Of a stretch of DNA of 6,185 nucleotides, positions 1-5,767 are shown piece by piece (the stretch's first letter is position 1; every line of letters starts with the position of its first letter). The stretch is from an uncultured Clostridia bacterium. Its GTDB lineage: Bacteria > Bacillota > Clostridia > TANB77 > CAG-508. A program made the position numbers and the translations under genes. The stretch spans positions 1 to 6,185 of the forward strand of contig CALXVF010000074.1 in NCBI GenBank assembly GCA_944391895.1, given 5' to 3'. The notes under the pieces were generated by a model, which saw nothing but the letters and a program-made list of their open reading frames with translations, had not been told where the DNA came from and did no database searches.

Positions 1-1587
1 TTCCAAGTTTTTTAATTCTTCTGTTATATATCTTTCTCCTGTTGTTAGTGTTTGTTTCCTTATATATCTTTCTGGTGCAAGTTTCACAAATGATTTACTT
101 ATTTCTATATAATATCCGAATACTTTATTATATCCTATTTTTAAGTTTTTTATACCTGTTTCTTGTTTTTCTCTATTTTCTATATCTAATAGCCACTTTT
201 TGCCATTTGTTGTTGCATCTATTAATTCATCAATTGTTTCATCATATCCTTGTTTGATAATTCCTCCTTCTTTTACACTCATTGGAGGGTCATCTACTAT
301 TGCTTTATCTATTAATTCAAAGATATCATCAAGAGTATCTAGTCCATTATATAAGTTTTTAAGCATTTCAGATTTTGCATTAGAAAGTGCTCTTTTCAAA
401 TCTGGTAATTGACTAGCAGAATTTTTTAGAGATATTAAGTCCCTTGCATTCGCTGTTCCATAAGATATTTTTCCAGCTAGTCTTTCTATATCATAAACTT
501 TTTTAAGAGATTCTACTATATCATCTCTAAGCATTAGATTTTCTTTTAATTCTTTTACTGCATTTAATCTTCTATTTATATCTGCAACATCTATTAATGG
601 GTCACTAATCCATCTTCTTAAAAGTCTTCCTCCCATTGATGTATCTGTTTTATCTAGTACCCACAAAAGAGTTCCCTTTTTAGATTTATCTCTTAATTTT
701 TCTGTCAATTCTAGATTTCTTCTTGTATTTATGTCAAGTGACATATATTTTGTTGTATTATATACAGTTATTTGATTAAGGTTTTCCATTTTAGCTTTTT
801 GTGTATCTTCTATATATGCCATAAGTCCATTAATAGCAGAAACAGCAAATAGCTTCGTTTTTATTGTTGGTATTTTATTTCCACTATCATCTAAAATTTC
901 GAAATCTTTATCTATATTTTGATAATCACCATTAAATTCATCTACTTCTGATATAAAGCAATTAAATCTTTGCTTTATATATGAAATTTCATCTGTTGAT
1001 TCTTTCATCATTTTGTTGACTATTATTTCAGATGGATTATATCTTGAAATTTCATCTATTAGTTTAGCAAAATTGTTTTCTTCTTTTATTTCTGTAGAAT
1101 AGAAATCTCCTGTTGAAATGTCACAAACAGCAAGCCCAAAATATATTCCTTCTTTATAAATTGACATTATGTAGTTATTCTTTTTTTCCTCTAATAAACT
1201 ACTTTCCACTACAGTTCCTGGTGTAACTACTTTTATAACATCTCTTTTTACTATTCCTTTTGCAAGTTTTGGGTCTTCTAGTTGCTCACAAATGGCTACT
1301 TTATATCCCTTCTCAATTAATTTTGCAATATAATTTTCTGCTGCATGGTATGGAATTCCACACATTGGAGCTCTTTCATCTTGTCCACAATCTTTTCCTG
1401 TTAAAGTTAATTCTAGTTCTCTTGATACATTTATTGCATCATCAAAGAACATTTCATAAAAATCTCCTAATCTATAAAATAGTATACAATCTTTGTATTT
1501 TTCTTTTGTTTCAATATAATGTTGCATCATTGGTGAATATTTTTTTAAATTTTCTTGGTTTTCTTCTTTTTCAATTATTTCTGACAC
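1..1587 (-). CDS. mutS: DNA mismatch repair protein MutS (N-terminal 529 residues; C-terminus beyond window)
   Basis: MutS recognises base mismatches and small loops in DNA and recruits MutL. The frame is open from a GTG at 1587-1585 to the window edge. I chose this start because GGAGG (1596-1600) lies 8 nt upstream; the tandem ATG codons at residues 20-21 have no such site. Visible landmarks are the mismatch-reading Phe-x-Glu within GDFYEMFF (F43, E45), a CGIPYH segment near residue 77, the core-domain signature TSMGGRLLRRW near 316, and the clamp-domain signature GYNKVFGYYIE from about 485. Domains I-III and part of clamp domain IV are therefore present. The Walker A/B ATPase domain and the dimerisation region lie outside the window. 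The N-terminus is about 15 residues longer than in Bacillus MutS (from memory). The gene follows miaB by 19 nt with no terminator between them, so the two are probably co-transcribed. Family assignment is very secure. Confidence 0.97.
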   Translation of the reverse strand, partial: MSEIIEKEENQENLKKYSPMMQHYIETKEKYKDCILFYRLGDFYEMFFDDAINVSRELELTLTGKDCGQDERAPMCGIPYHAAENYIAKLIEKGYKVAICEQLEDPKLAKGIVKRDVIKVVTPGTVVESSLLEEKKNNYIMSIYKEGIYFGLAVCDISTGDFYSTEIKEENNFAKLIDEISRYNPSEIIVNKMMKESTDEISYIKQRFNCFISEVDEFNGDYQNIDKDFEILDDSGNKIPTIKTKLFAVSAINGLMAYIEDTQKAKMENLNQITVYNTTKYMSLDINTRRNLELTEKLRDKSKKGTLLWVLDKTDTSMGGRLLRRWISDPLIDVADINRRLNAVKELKENLMLRDDIVESLKKVYDIERLAGKISYGTANARDLISLKNSASQLPDLKRALSNAKSEMLKNLYNGLDTLDDIFELIDKAIVDDPPMSVKEGGIIKQGYDETIDELIDATTNGKKWLLDIENREKQETGIKNLKIGYNKVFGYYIEISKSFVKLAPERYIRKQTLTTGERYITEELKNLE

Positions 1588-1606
1588 GTCTTTTTCCTCC
1601 GGATAA
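1588..1606 (-). promoter_or_regulatory. mutS ribosome binding site in the miaB-mutS gap
   Basis: The 19-nt gap between the miaB stop and the mutS GTG contains GGAGG on the minus strand (1596-1600), spaced 8 nt from the start codon. It decides the GTG start and supports separate translation initiation on a shared miaB-mutS mRNA. Confidence 0.8.
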
Positions 1607-3037
1607 TTATATGTTATCATATTTCCCTTTTAAATACCACATGTGCTCTGAAACTATTTTCATAGGTAATATTTTTCCTATCATATTTTCATTTCCTTCG
1701 AAATTAACTACTTTATTGGTTTCAGTTCTTCCAGTATATATTTTTTCATTTGTTTTGCTTTTTCCTTCTACTAATACCAATTCTGTTTTTCCAACATAAT
1801 TAATATTTTTTTCTGCTATTATATTTTCTGCTAGTTTTTTTAATTTGTCAAATCTTTGATGTTTTATTCTTTCATCAATTTGATTTTCCATTTTATCTGC
1901 TACTGTTCCAACTCTTCTTGAGTATATAAACATGTATATTTGTTCAAATTTCACTTTTGAAACGACGTCTAAAGTATCTTCAAAGTCTTTTTCTGTTTCT
2001 CCTGGAAATCCAACTATAATGTCTGTCGAAAATTGGACATTTGGAATTTTATTTTTTATTTTCTCTACTAAATCTAGATAATGTTCTTTTGTATATTTGC
2101 GATTCATTGTTTTTAACACTTCTGTACTTCCTGACTGAAGTGGAAGATGTATTAGTTTACAAACTTTTTTTGAATCCTTTATTGCATCTATTACATCATC
2201 AGTAAAGTCTTTTGGGTGTGGAGAAATAAATCTTATTCTTTCAATTCCATCTACCTCATTTATTAGTCTTAATAGTGTAGCAAATGAATTTACTTTGTAT
2301 TCATCACCACTTTCTTTTTTTACAATAAAATCTACATTTTCTCCTTTTGCTTTTTCACTTACCAAATATGAATTTACATTTTGACCAAGTAGTGTGATTT
2401 CTTTATATCCTTGTTTTGCTAAGTTTACTACTTCATTATATATGTCTTGTGGATGTCTACTTCTTTCTCTTCCTCTAACATAAGGCACAATACAATATGT
2501 ACAGAAATTGTTACATCCATTCATTATTGTTACTGATGCTTTTATTTTATCTTCTCTTGCTGTTGGTATTCCTTCTACTACTTCTCCATCTATATCTAAT
2601 ATATCTTCAATTTTCTTATTTTCTATTATTGAATTGTATAAATCTTCTGGAAGTTTTTGAAGTGTATGTGGTCCAAATATTACATCTACAAATGGATAGC
2701 TTTCTTGTATTTTTTGTATCATGTGCTTCTCTTGCATCATACAACCACCAATTGCAATTATGCATCCGTTTTCTTCTTTATATTTCTTGACTTCTCCTAA
2801 TTTTCCGAACAATCTATCTTCAGCATTTTCCCTAACACAGCATGTATTAAAAACTATTACATTTGCTTTTGATAAATCATTAGTTTTGGTATATCCAGAC
2901 TTTTCTAGCATTCCAGATATTCTTTCTGAGTCATTTTCATTTAACTGACAACCCATTGTAAGTATTGCATATTTTTGGTTTTTATTTATCTCTTTTATTT
3001 TTTTGATATATGTGTCTTGCATTTGTATTTGTTTCAT
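1607..3037 (-). CDS. miaB: tRNA-2-methylthio-N6-dimethylallyladenosine synthase MiaB
   Basis: This is a radical SAM methylthiotransferase that converts i6A37 to ms2i6A37 in tRNAs reading UNN codons. Using the 476-residue product that begins at 3037, the N-terminal domain carries the three cluster-binding cysteines: C30 (MGCQ), C66 (NTCC) and C99 (GGCM). The radical SAM CxxxCxxC follows as GCNNFCTYC (C175, C179, C182), then GRERSR. A TRAM-type RNA-binding domain occupies roughly residues 394-476. The frame is open back to an ATG at 3070, but I chose 3037 because AAAAGGAGC (3044-3052) sits 7 nt before it. The 3070 ATG lies inside the predicted extended -10 element and has no ribosome site. Residues of about 225-251, after GQNVNSY, look like an insertion of about 20 residues relative to typical MiaB. 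The distinct miaB-type motifs favour MiaB over MtaB or RimO. It is followed by mutS on the same strand. Confidence 0.95.
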   Translation of the reverse strand: MKQIQMQDTYIKKIKEINKNQKYAILTMGCQLNENDSERISGMLEKSGYTKTNDLSKANVIVFNTCCVRENAEDRLFGKLGEVKKYKEENGCIIAIGGCMMQEKHMIQKIQESYPFVDVIFGPHTLQKLPEDLYNSIIENKKIEDILDIDGEVVEGIPTAREDKIKASVTIMNGCNNFCTYCIVPYVRGRERSRHPQDIYNEVVNLAKQGYKEITLLGQNVNSYLVSEKAKGENVDFIVKKESGDEYKVNSFATLLRLINEVDGIERIRFISPHPKDFTDDVIDAIKDSKKVCKLIHLPLQSGSTEVLKTMNRKYTKEHYLDLVEKIKNKIPNVQFSTDIIVGFPGETEKDFEDTLDVVSKVKFEQIYMFIYSRRVGTVADKMENQIDERIKHQRFDKLKKLAENIIAEKNINYVGKTELVLVEGKSKTNEKIYTGRTETNKVVNFEGNENMIGKILPMKIVSEHMWYLKGKYDNI

Positions 3038-3043
3038 TTTATA

Positions 3044-3052
3044 GCTCCTTTT
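3044..3052 (-). promoter_or_regulatory. miaB ribosome binding site that fixes the start at 3037
   Basis: On the minus strand this reads AAAAGGAGC, ending 6-7 nt before the ATG at 3037. It falls inside the reading frame if the upstream ATG at 3070 is used, which argues that the longer form is not the natural protein. Confidence 0.75.
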
Positions 3053-3060
3053 GTGGTTAT

Positions 3061-3089
3061 ATTTTACCATAAAAATCTAAAAAAATTAA
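3061..3089 (-). promoter_or_regulatory. Probable extended -10 promoter for miaB-mutS
   Basis: The minus strand has TAAAAT (3061-3066) preceded by TGG, giving TGn-TAAAAT, an extended -10. A weak -35-like TTAATT lies 17 nt upstream. The predicted start near 3054 would give a leader of about 17 nt that begins just at the miaB ribosome site. The element lies between the rpmE terminator and miaB, where a promoter is needed. The region is very AT-rich, so confidence is moderate. Confidence 0.45.
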
Positions 3090-3110
3090 GTGTTTTTTCA
3101 TTGTTTTTAA

Positions 3111-3147
3111 AAAAACAAAAACTCTGCAACTTTTTGTTACAGAGCCT
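3111..3147 (-). terminator. Intrinsic terminator after rpmE
   Basis: In minus-strand RNA, 3140-3144 (CUCUG) pairs with 3122-3126 (CAGAG), with an added U-G wobble (3139/3127) and AAC/GUU (3136-3138/3128-3130) around an AAAAA loop. This makes a continuous 9-bp stem. It is followed by a U-rich run interrupted by a single G (3121 down to 3111). On the plus strand the wobble becomes a C-A mismatch and the tail is poorer, so it acts mainly in the rpmE direction. It begins 12 nt after the rpmE stop and ends the rpmF-rpmE unit before miaB. Confidence 0.85.
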
Positions 3148-3158
3148 TTTATATATTT

Positions 3159-3359
3159 TTAAGCCAATCCGTATTTTTTCTTAAATCTATCAGCTTTTCC
3201 ACCAGTTGTTTCTTTTCTTAAATTACCTGTCCAAAATGGATGACATTTTGAACAAACGTCAACTTTTAATTCTTTTTTTGTTGAATTAGTTTTCATAACA
3301 TTTCCACAAGCACATGTTACTGTAGCTTCTTGGTATTCTGGGTGTATTCCTTCTTTCAT
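3159..3359 (-). CDS. rpmE: 50S ribosomal protein L31 (zinc-binding type)
   Basis: This is a 66-residue component of the large ribosomal subunit that helps form the bridge to the small-subunit head. The N-terminal MKEGIHPEYQ, then CACGN (C16, C18) and CSKCHPFWTG (C36, C39), are diagnostic of the C+ zinc-coordinating L31 rather than the cysteine-free paralogue. The C-terminal GGKADRFKKKYG is also typical, and the length is normal for the family. The start is supported by AGAGGTG about 6 nt upstream. The gene lies 29 nt downstream of rpmF, shares its promoter by inference, and is followed by an intrinsic terminator. Confidence 0.97.
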   Translation of the reverse strand: MKEGIHPEYQEATVTCACGNVMKTNSTKKELKVDVCSKCHPFWTGNLRKETTGGKADRFKKKYGLA

Positions 3360-3388
3360 TTAGTTCACCTCTTTCTTTCAATCTTAAA

Positions 3389-3571
3389 TTAGTTAGCTTT
3401 TTGAGATATAACTTCAACTCCATCATAATATCCACAACTTGGACATACTCTATGTTGCATTGTTAAGCTATGGCAATGTGGGCATTCTACTAAATTTTTG
3501 TTTTCTAATTTCCATGTAGATCTTTTTGTATGTGTTCTTGCTTTAGACCATCTTCTTTTTGGTTGTGCCAT
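3389..3571 (-). CDS. rpmF: 50S ribosomal protein L32
   Basis: This 60-residue large-subunit protein opens with the family signature MAQPKRRWSKAR. It carries a zinc ribbon formed by CPHC (C30, C33) and CPSCGYY (C43, C46). All four cysteines are present, so this is the zinc-binding form. A very strong ribosome site, AAGGAGGG, lies 6 nt before the ATG, and a perfect consensus promoter lies about 65 nt upstream. The partner often found upstream in Firmicutes (a YceD/DUF177 gene) is absent; the preceding gene encodes a DUF1287 protein and is separated by this promoter. rpmE follows 29 nt downstream, giving a compact unit of two zinc-binding ribosomal proteins. Confidence 0.97.
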   Translation of the reverse strand: MAQPKRRWSKARTHTKRSTWKLENKNLVECPHCHSLTMQHRVCPSCGYYDGVEVISQKAN

Positions 3572-3633
3572 TTTTATCCCTCCTTATGCTCTTAAATATA
3601 TATATAATCTCTTTTTACTTAAGTCACTTATAT

Positions 3634-3662
3634 ATTATACAGATTTATATTGTCTTTGTCAA
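3634..3662 (-). promoter_or_regulatory. Perfect consensus sigma-A promoter of rpmF-rpmE
   Basis: On the minus strand TTGACA (3657-3662) is followed by exactly 17 nt and then TATAAT (3634-3639). Both hexamers match the consensus at every position with optimal spacing. The start is predicted near 3627, giving a leader of about 56 nt. It lies 22 nt past the stop of the DUF1287 gene. No operator-like palindrome is obvious over it, which is compatible with high constitutive or growth-rate-linked expression. Confidence 0.9.
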
Positions 3663-3683
3663 GAGATTTACAGTTTTTTCTTT

Positions 3684-4340
3684 TTATTTCTGATTCCATC
3701 TATAATGTCCTGTTATCTCGCTCTCATATCTTTCCAGTACATCTTCTTCTCTTACCGGCTGAGCTGAGTTATGAATTAAATATGGAGTACCATTTTTATT
3801 TCTTTTATCTGAAATAATACCAATGTGCGATTCATTAAAAATTACAATGTCTCCAGGTTGCCATTCTTCTATCTCTTTGATGTCTTTTGTCAAATTCTCA
3901 GAATTATTTTCAAAAAAAGCTTTTAAGTTATATACTCGTCTAAAATCTATGTTAGGGTCCGGTACTTTTATTTTTTTATATCTATGCTGATTTTCTTGAA
4001 TATCTATATCCACTAGTTCTTTTAATGAATATCCTGCATTTTTAAAAGCTCTCCATACTAAGTCTGTACACACTCCTTCTGTGTCTGGAGGATATCCTCC
4101 CTCATAATATGCACTTTTATATGTTGGCATATTTTCTGCATCAGCTCTTGCTCCCAACATTATATCTGTATAATCGTCTATGCCATCATTATCATAATCA
4201 ACACTGCTTTTTAATGTAGTTATTCCAAAATCTTCTGCTGTATACGCTTCCTTTGGTATTAAATTCAAATAATTTAATATTAGTACTGCCAAAATAGCTA
4301 TTATTAAAATTACAATTATTGCTATTATACTTTTCTTCAT
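3684..4340 (-). CDS. Membrane-anchored DUF1287-family protein (NlpC/P60-like fold suspected)
   Basis: The product has 218 residues. Residues 4-23 form an N-terminal hydrophobic segment (signal anchor or uncleaved signal), placing the rest outside the membrane. An acidic loop DYDNDGIDDYTD (48-59) follows, with aspartates at loop positions 1, 3, 5, 9 and 12 as in EF-hand or thrombospondin-3 calcium loops. The DUF1287 core then shows YYEGGYPPDTEGVCTD (C91), NIDFRRVYNL (130-139), WQPGDIVIF (160-168), HIGIISDKR (H172) and a terminal ITGHYRW. C91 and H172 are candidates for a Cys-His catalytic pair, as in NlpC/P60-type cell-wall peptidases and amidases. That chemistry is inferred from fold similarity and has not been shown for this protein. 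The ATG is 3 nt after the stop of the upstream membrane-protein gene, with its ribosome site inside that gene's last codons, so the two are translationally coupled. No terminator hairpin is visible before the rpmF promoter. Confidence 0.85.
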   Translation of the reverse strand: MKKSIIAIIVILIIAILAVLILNYLNLIPKEAYTAEDFGITTLKSSVDYDNDGIDDYTDIMLGARADAENMPTYKSAYYEGGYPPDTEGVCTDLVWRAFKNAGYSLKELVDIDIQENQHRYKKIKVPDPNIDFRRVYNLKAFFENNSENLTKDIKEIEEWQPGDIVIFNESHIGIISDKRNKNGTPYLIHNSAQPVREEDVLERYESEITGHYRWNQK

Positions 4341-4343
4341 TTT

Positions 4344-5126
4344 TTACATTCCTTTTAAAAAATCTAGTACAAGATTTGGTTCCGGTTCTACTATTTCCCC
4401 ATTTAGTACTCTATTATACATTTCTTGCATTCTTTTTAGTGTTTCTTCTCTGCTATAATTAGCTGAATTAAATAGATACATTCTTTGATTCTCTGCAATT
4501 ATATATATGTTCCAGTCAGGTGAAAAGTTTTCTCCTGCAAATACTCTTAAATCATATATTAAATTTACTGCATTTTCTAGTTGCTCATGATTTTCTATTT
4601 CTATGTACTGTTCATATTTTAAAATATTGTTTTCACCAATTTCTTCAATAGTTTTTAACATTCCCTTATTTTCATTTTCCCATTTTTCATAATAATATTT
4701 GTGGCATCTGTCTGCATAGTCTTCTGCTAAACTCCTCCATTCAACATGGGCATTAAATCTAATATCCGGATTCTCTTTAGTAGTTAATATGTAATCCCCA
4801 TTTCTATCTTCATCTACGTTCTTCTCAATAATTTCTACATGCTTATTGTACATATTCGATACAGTTTCTACAGGGTCAACATGTAGTTTGGAGTCTATGT
4901 ATTGATAATATAGGACAAGTCCTGTTATGGTTACTATAATAATTACAAAAATCAATATTATTAATATTGCTTTTGCAATTTTATATAAAAAGTTAAAAAG
5001 CTTTTCTAATACCTTTGTACTCTTCTTTTTCTTTTTTTCATTAAAAATATCTACTCCATATGTTTCGACATAGTTCATCTTCTGTTTTTTCCAATTTTCT
5101 AACTCTTCTAAATCTTTTTTATCCAT
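4344..5126 (-). CDS. Single-pass membrane protein of unknown function, partner of the DUF1287 protein
   Basis: I do not recognise this 260-residue protein. Its N-terminal 50 residues are charged, with a lysine run (31-35), followed by one strong membrane segment at about 51-74. The positive-inside rule predicts a cytoplasmic N-terminus and an extracellular domain of about 185 residues. That domain is acidic and rich in Tyr, Glu and Asn, has a single cysteine (about residue 141), and looks mixed alpha/beta; no catalytic motif is evident. The ATG is supported by AAGGAG 6 nt upstream and a promoter at 5146-5174. Its stop lies 3 nt before the DUF1287 gene, a spacing that usually means joint function. 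An envelope role beside a putative wall hydrolase is inference from context. Codon use and AT-richness match the housekeeping genes to its left, so it looks native. Confidence 0.7.
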   Translation of the reverse strand: MDKKDLEELENWKKQKMNYVETYGVDIFNEKKKKKSTKVLEKLFNFLYKIAKAILIILIFVIIIVTITGLVLYYQYIDSKLHVDPVETVSNMYNKHVEIIEKNVDEDRNGDYILTTKENPDIRFNAHVEWRSLAEDYADRCHKYYYEKWENENKGMLKTIEEIGENNILKYEQYIEIENHEQLENAVNLIYDLRVFAGENFSPDWNIYIIAENQRMYLFNSANYSREETLKRMQEMYNRVLNGEIVEPEPNLVLDFLKGM

Positions 5127-5145
5127 AGTTTACTCCTTATATCTC

Positions 5146-5174
5146 ATTTTATATTAACTCATTTTGTTTTACAA
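5146..5174 (-). promoter_or_regulatory. Promoter of the membrane protein-DUF1287 operon
   Basis: On the minus strand TTGTAA (5169-5174) is followed by 17 nt and TAAAAT (5146-5151), giving 4/6 and 5/6 matches to the consensus. The predicted start is near 5139, just upstream of the AAGGAG site for the ATG at 5126. It is arranged back to back with the plus-strand promoter at 5193-5221. Confidence 0.6.
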
Positions 5175-5192
5175 GTATTTGTTAAAAATCAT

Positions 5193-5221
5193 TTTACTTT
5201 TTTTATAAAACATGTTATAAT
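5193..5221 (+). promoter_or_regulatory. Extended -10 promoter of the 5270 gene
   Basis: TTTACT (5193-5198) is followed by 17 nt and a perfect TATAAT (5216-5221). The preceding TGT makes an extended -10 (TGnTATAAT). The start is predicted near 5228, giving a leader of about 42 nt. Confidence 0.7.
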
Positions 5222-5239
5222 TGTAATATTACGTTTTAT
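5205..5239. promoter_or_regulatory. Candidate operator: nested palindromes over the 5270 promoter start
   Basis: GTAATATTAC (5223-5232) is a perfect 10-bp palindrome centred on the predicted transcription start. AACATGTT (5209-5216) is a perfect 8-bp palindrome overlapping the extended -10. ATAAAAC (5205-5211) and GTTTTAT (5233-5239) form an inverted pair bracketing both. Such placement suits a repressor site, but AT-rich DNA yields palindromes by chance and no repressor gene is in the window. Confidence 0.3.
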
Positions 5240-5269
5240 TACTCGATTAATTTACTGGAGGGATAATCC

Positions 5270-5683
5270 ATGTTGGATAAAAAAGTTCTGCGGGATCATT
5301 TCAAACAGGTTTGTCAGCTTTATGCTCAGAAAAGAGGCATAAGCCAGCTACCTGAGAAATTGATTTGGAGATGTATAGAAATTCCTGAAGCAGGATTCGA
5401 TGTGCTTTATGCACGAGGAGAAGTTAAAAGATATTTGCCATTGATTTCTCCTGCTGTTGACGATGCATCAATTAAGAAAATCGGTACATATTCTGTTGAA
5501 GCTGGAATTTGCATTTTCGTCTATGTTGACGGCAAAACCTACCTCACCAAAAACAGAGAGGTTATCCAATCCTTACAAGATCTTGGTTATCAAAAAGGGG
5601 ATTATGATGTTCCTCTTTCCCAACGGGGAAAAATTAAAGACAATGAGGATTTTGCTCAGCTTTGGGCACAATTAAGGAGGTAA
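5270..5683 (+). CDS. Hypothetical protein, 137 residues, atypical composition
   Basis: I do not recognise this protein. It has no membrane segment or signal peptide. The N-terminus (about 4-21) looks like an amphipathic helix, the middle (about 76-93, EAGICIFVYVDGKTYLT) looks like a beta hairpin, and the C-terminal 15 residues look helical. It has three cysteines (15, 35, 81) and no metal-binding spacing or catalytic motif. The start is well supported by GGAGGG 7 nt upstream and an extended -10 promoter. G+C is about 40 % in the lines counted, against 20-28 % in the host genes, and codons such as CTG, CGG and CGA appear, suggesting acquisition from another genome. The last two codons are AGG AGG, which place an AAGGAGGT ribosome-site-like string over the stop although no start codon follows. 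A strong terminator begins 8 nt after the stop, so it appears monocistronic. It is convergent with the gene at 5768. Confidence 0.7.
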   Translation: MLDKKVLRDHFKQVCQLYAQKRGISQLPEKLIWRCIEIPEAGFDVLYARGEVKRYLPLISPAVDDASIKKIGTYSVEAGICIFVYVDGKTYLTKNREVIQSLQDLGYQKGDYDVPLSQRGKIKDNEDFAQLWAQLRR

Positions 5684-5690
5684 AAAACAA

Positions 5691-5726
5691 CAGACTGGGT
5701 CAAAAGCTCAGTCTGCTTTTTATTTT
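5691..5726 (+). terminator. Strong intrinsic terminator of the 5270 gene
   Basis: A 10-bp stem (5691-5700 with 5706-5715, including two G-T wobbles) closes on a CAAAA loop. It is followed by CTTTTTATTTT (5716-5726). The core CAGACTG/CAGTCTG is perfect. It lies 8 nt after the stop codon. Confidence 0.9.
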
Positions 5727-5731
5727 CGGCA

Positions 5732-5767
5732 AAGAGGCGTCCCCTGCAAAAGCAGAGAACGCCTTTT
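5732..5767 (-). terminator. Second hairpin; probable terminator of the minus-strand 5768 gene
   Basis: AAGAGGCGT (5732-5740) pairs with ACGCCTTTT (5759-5767) over 9 bp including one wobble. Inside is a second stem, CTGC/GCAG (5744-5747 with 5752-5755), around AAAA, separated by an internal loop. It abuts the stop codon of the minus-strand gene. The minus-strand tail after the stem is short and only partly T-rich (CTCTTTGCC), so its strength in that direction is uncertain. It may also back up the plus-strand terminator. Confidence 0.6.

Noticed and set aside
42..412. Plus-strand open frames opposite mutS
   Set aside because: They are antisense to the MutS clamp and core domains, and their hydrophobic composition comes from complementing Lys/Glu-rich codons.
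1260..1799. Long plus-strand open frame across mutS and miaB
   Set aside because: It lies antisense to two unmistakable genes, encodes a Phe/Leu-rich low-complexity product, and has no ribosome binding site. It is a shadow of the AT-rich minus-strand coding.
3572..3633. Possible L32/L31 autoregulatory leader structure
   Set aside because: The leader is about 56 nt and AT-rich, with only weak pairing (a short CTTAAG palindrome). I see no stable fold that would support a ribosomal-protein leader element.
5209..5232. Possible PerR or Zur box near the 5270 promoter (TTATAAT and GTAATATTAC half-site resemblance)
   Set aside because: The match to the PerR pattern is imperfect in the second half, and the Zur-like half sites lack the single-base spacer of the known 7-1-7 boxes. 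AT-rich DNA gives such resemblance easily.
5457..5675. Second plus-strand frame inside the 5270 gene
   Set aside because: It has no ribosome site and is nested wholly within the better supported 137-residue frame, which has a promoter, ribosome site and terminator.
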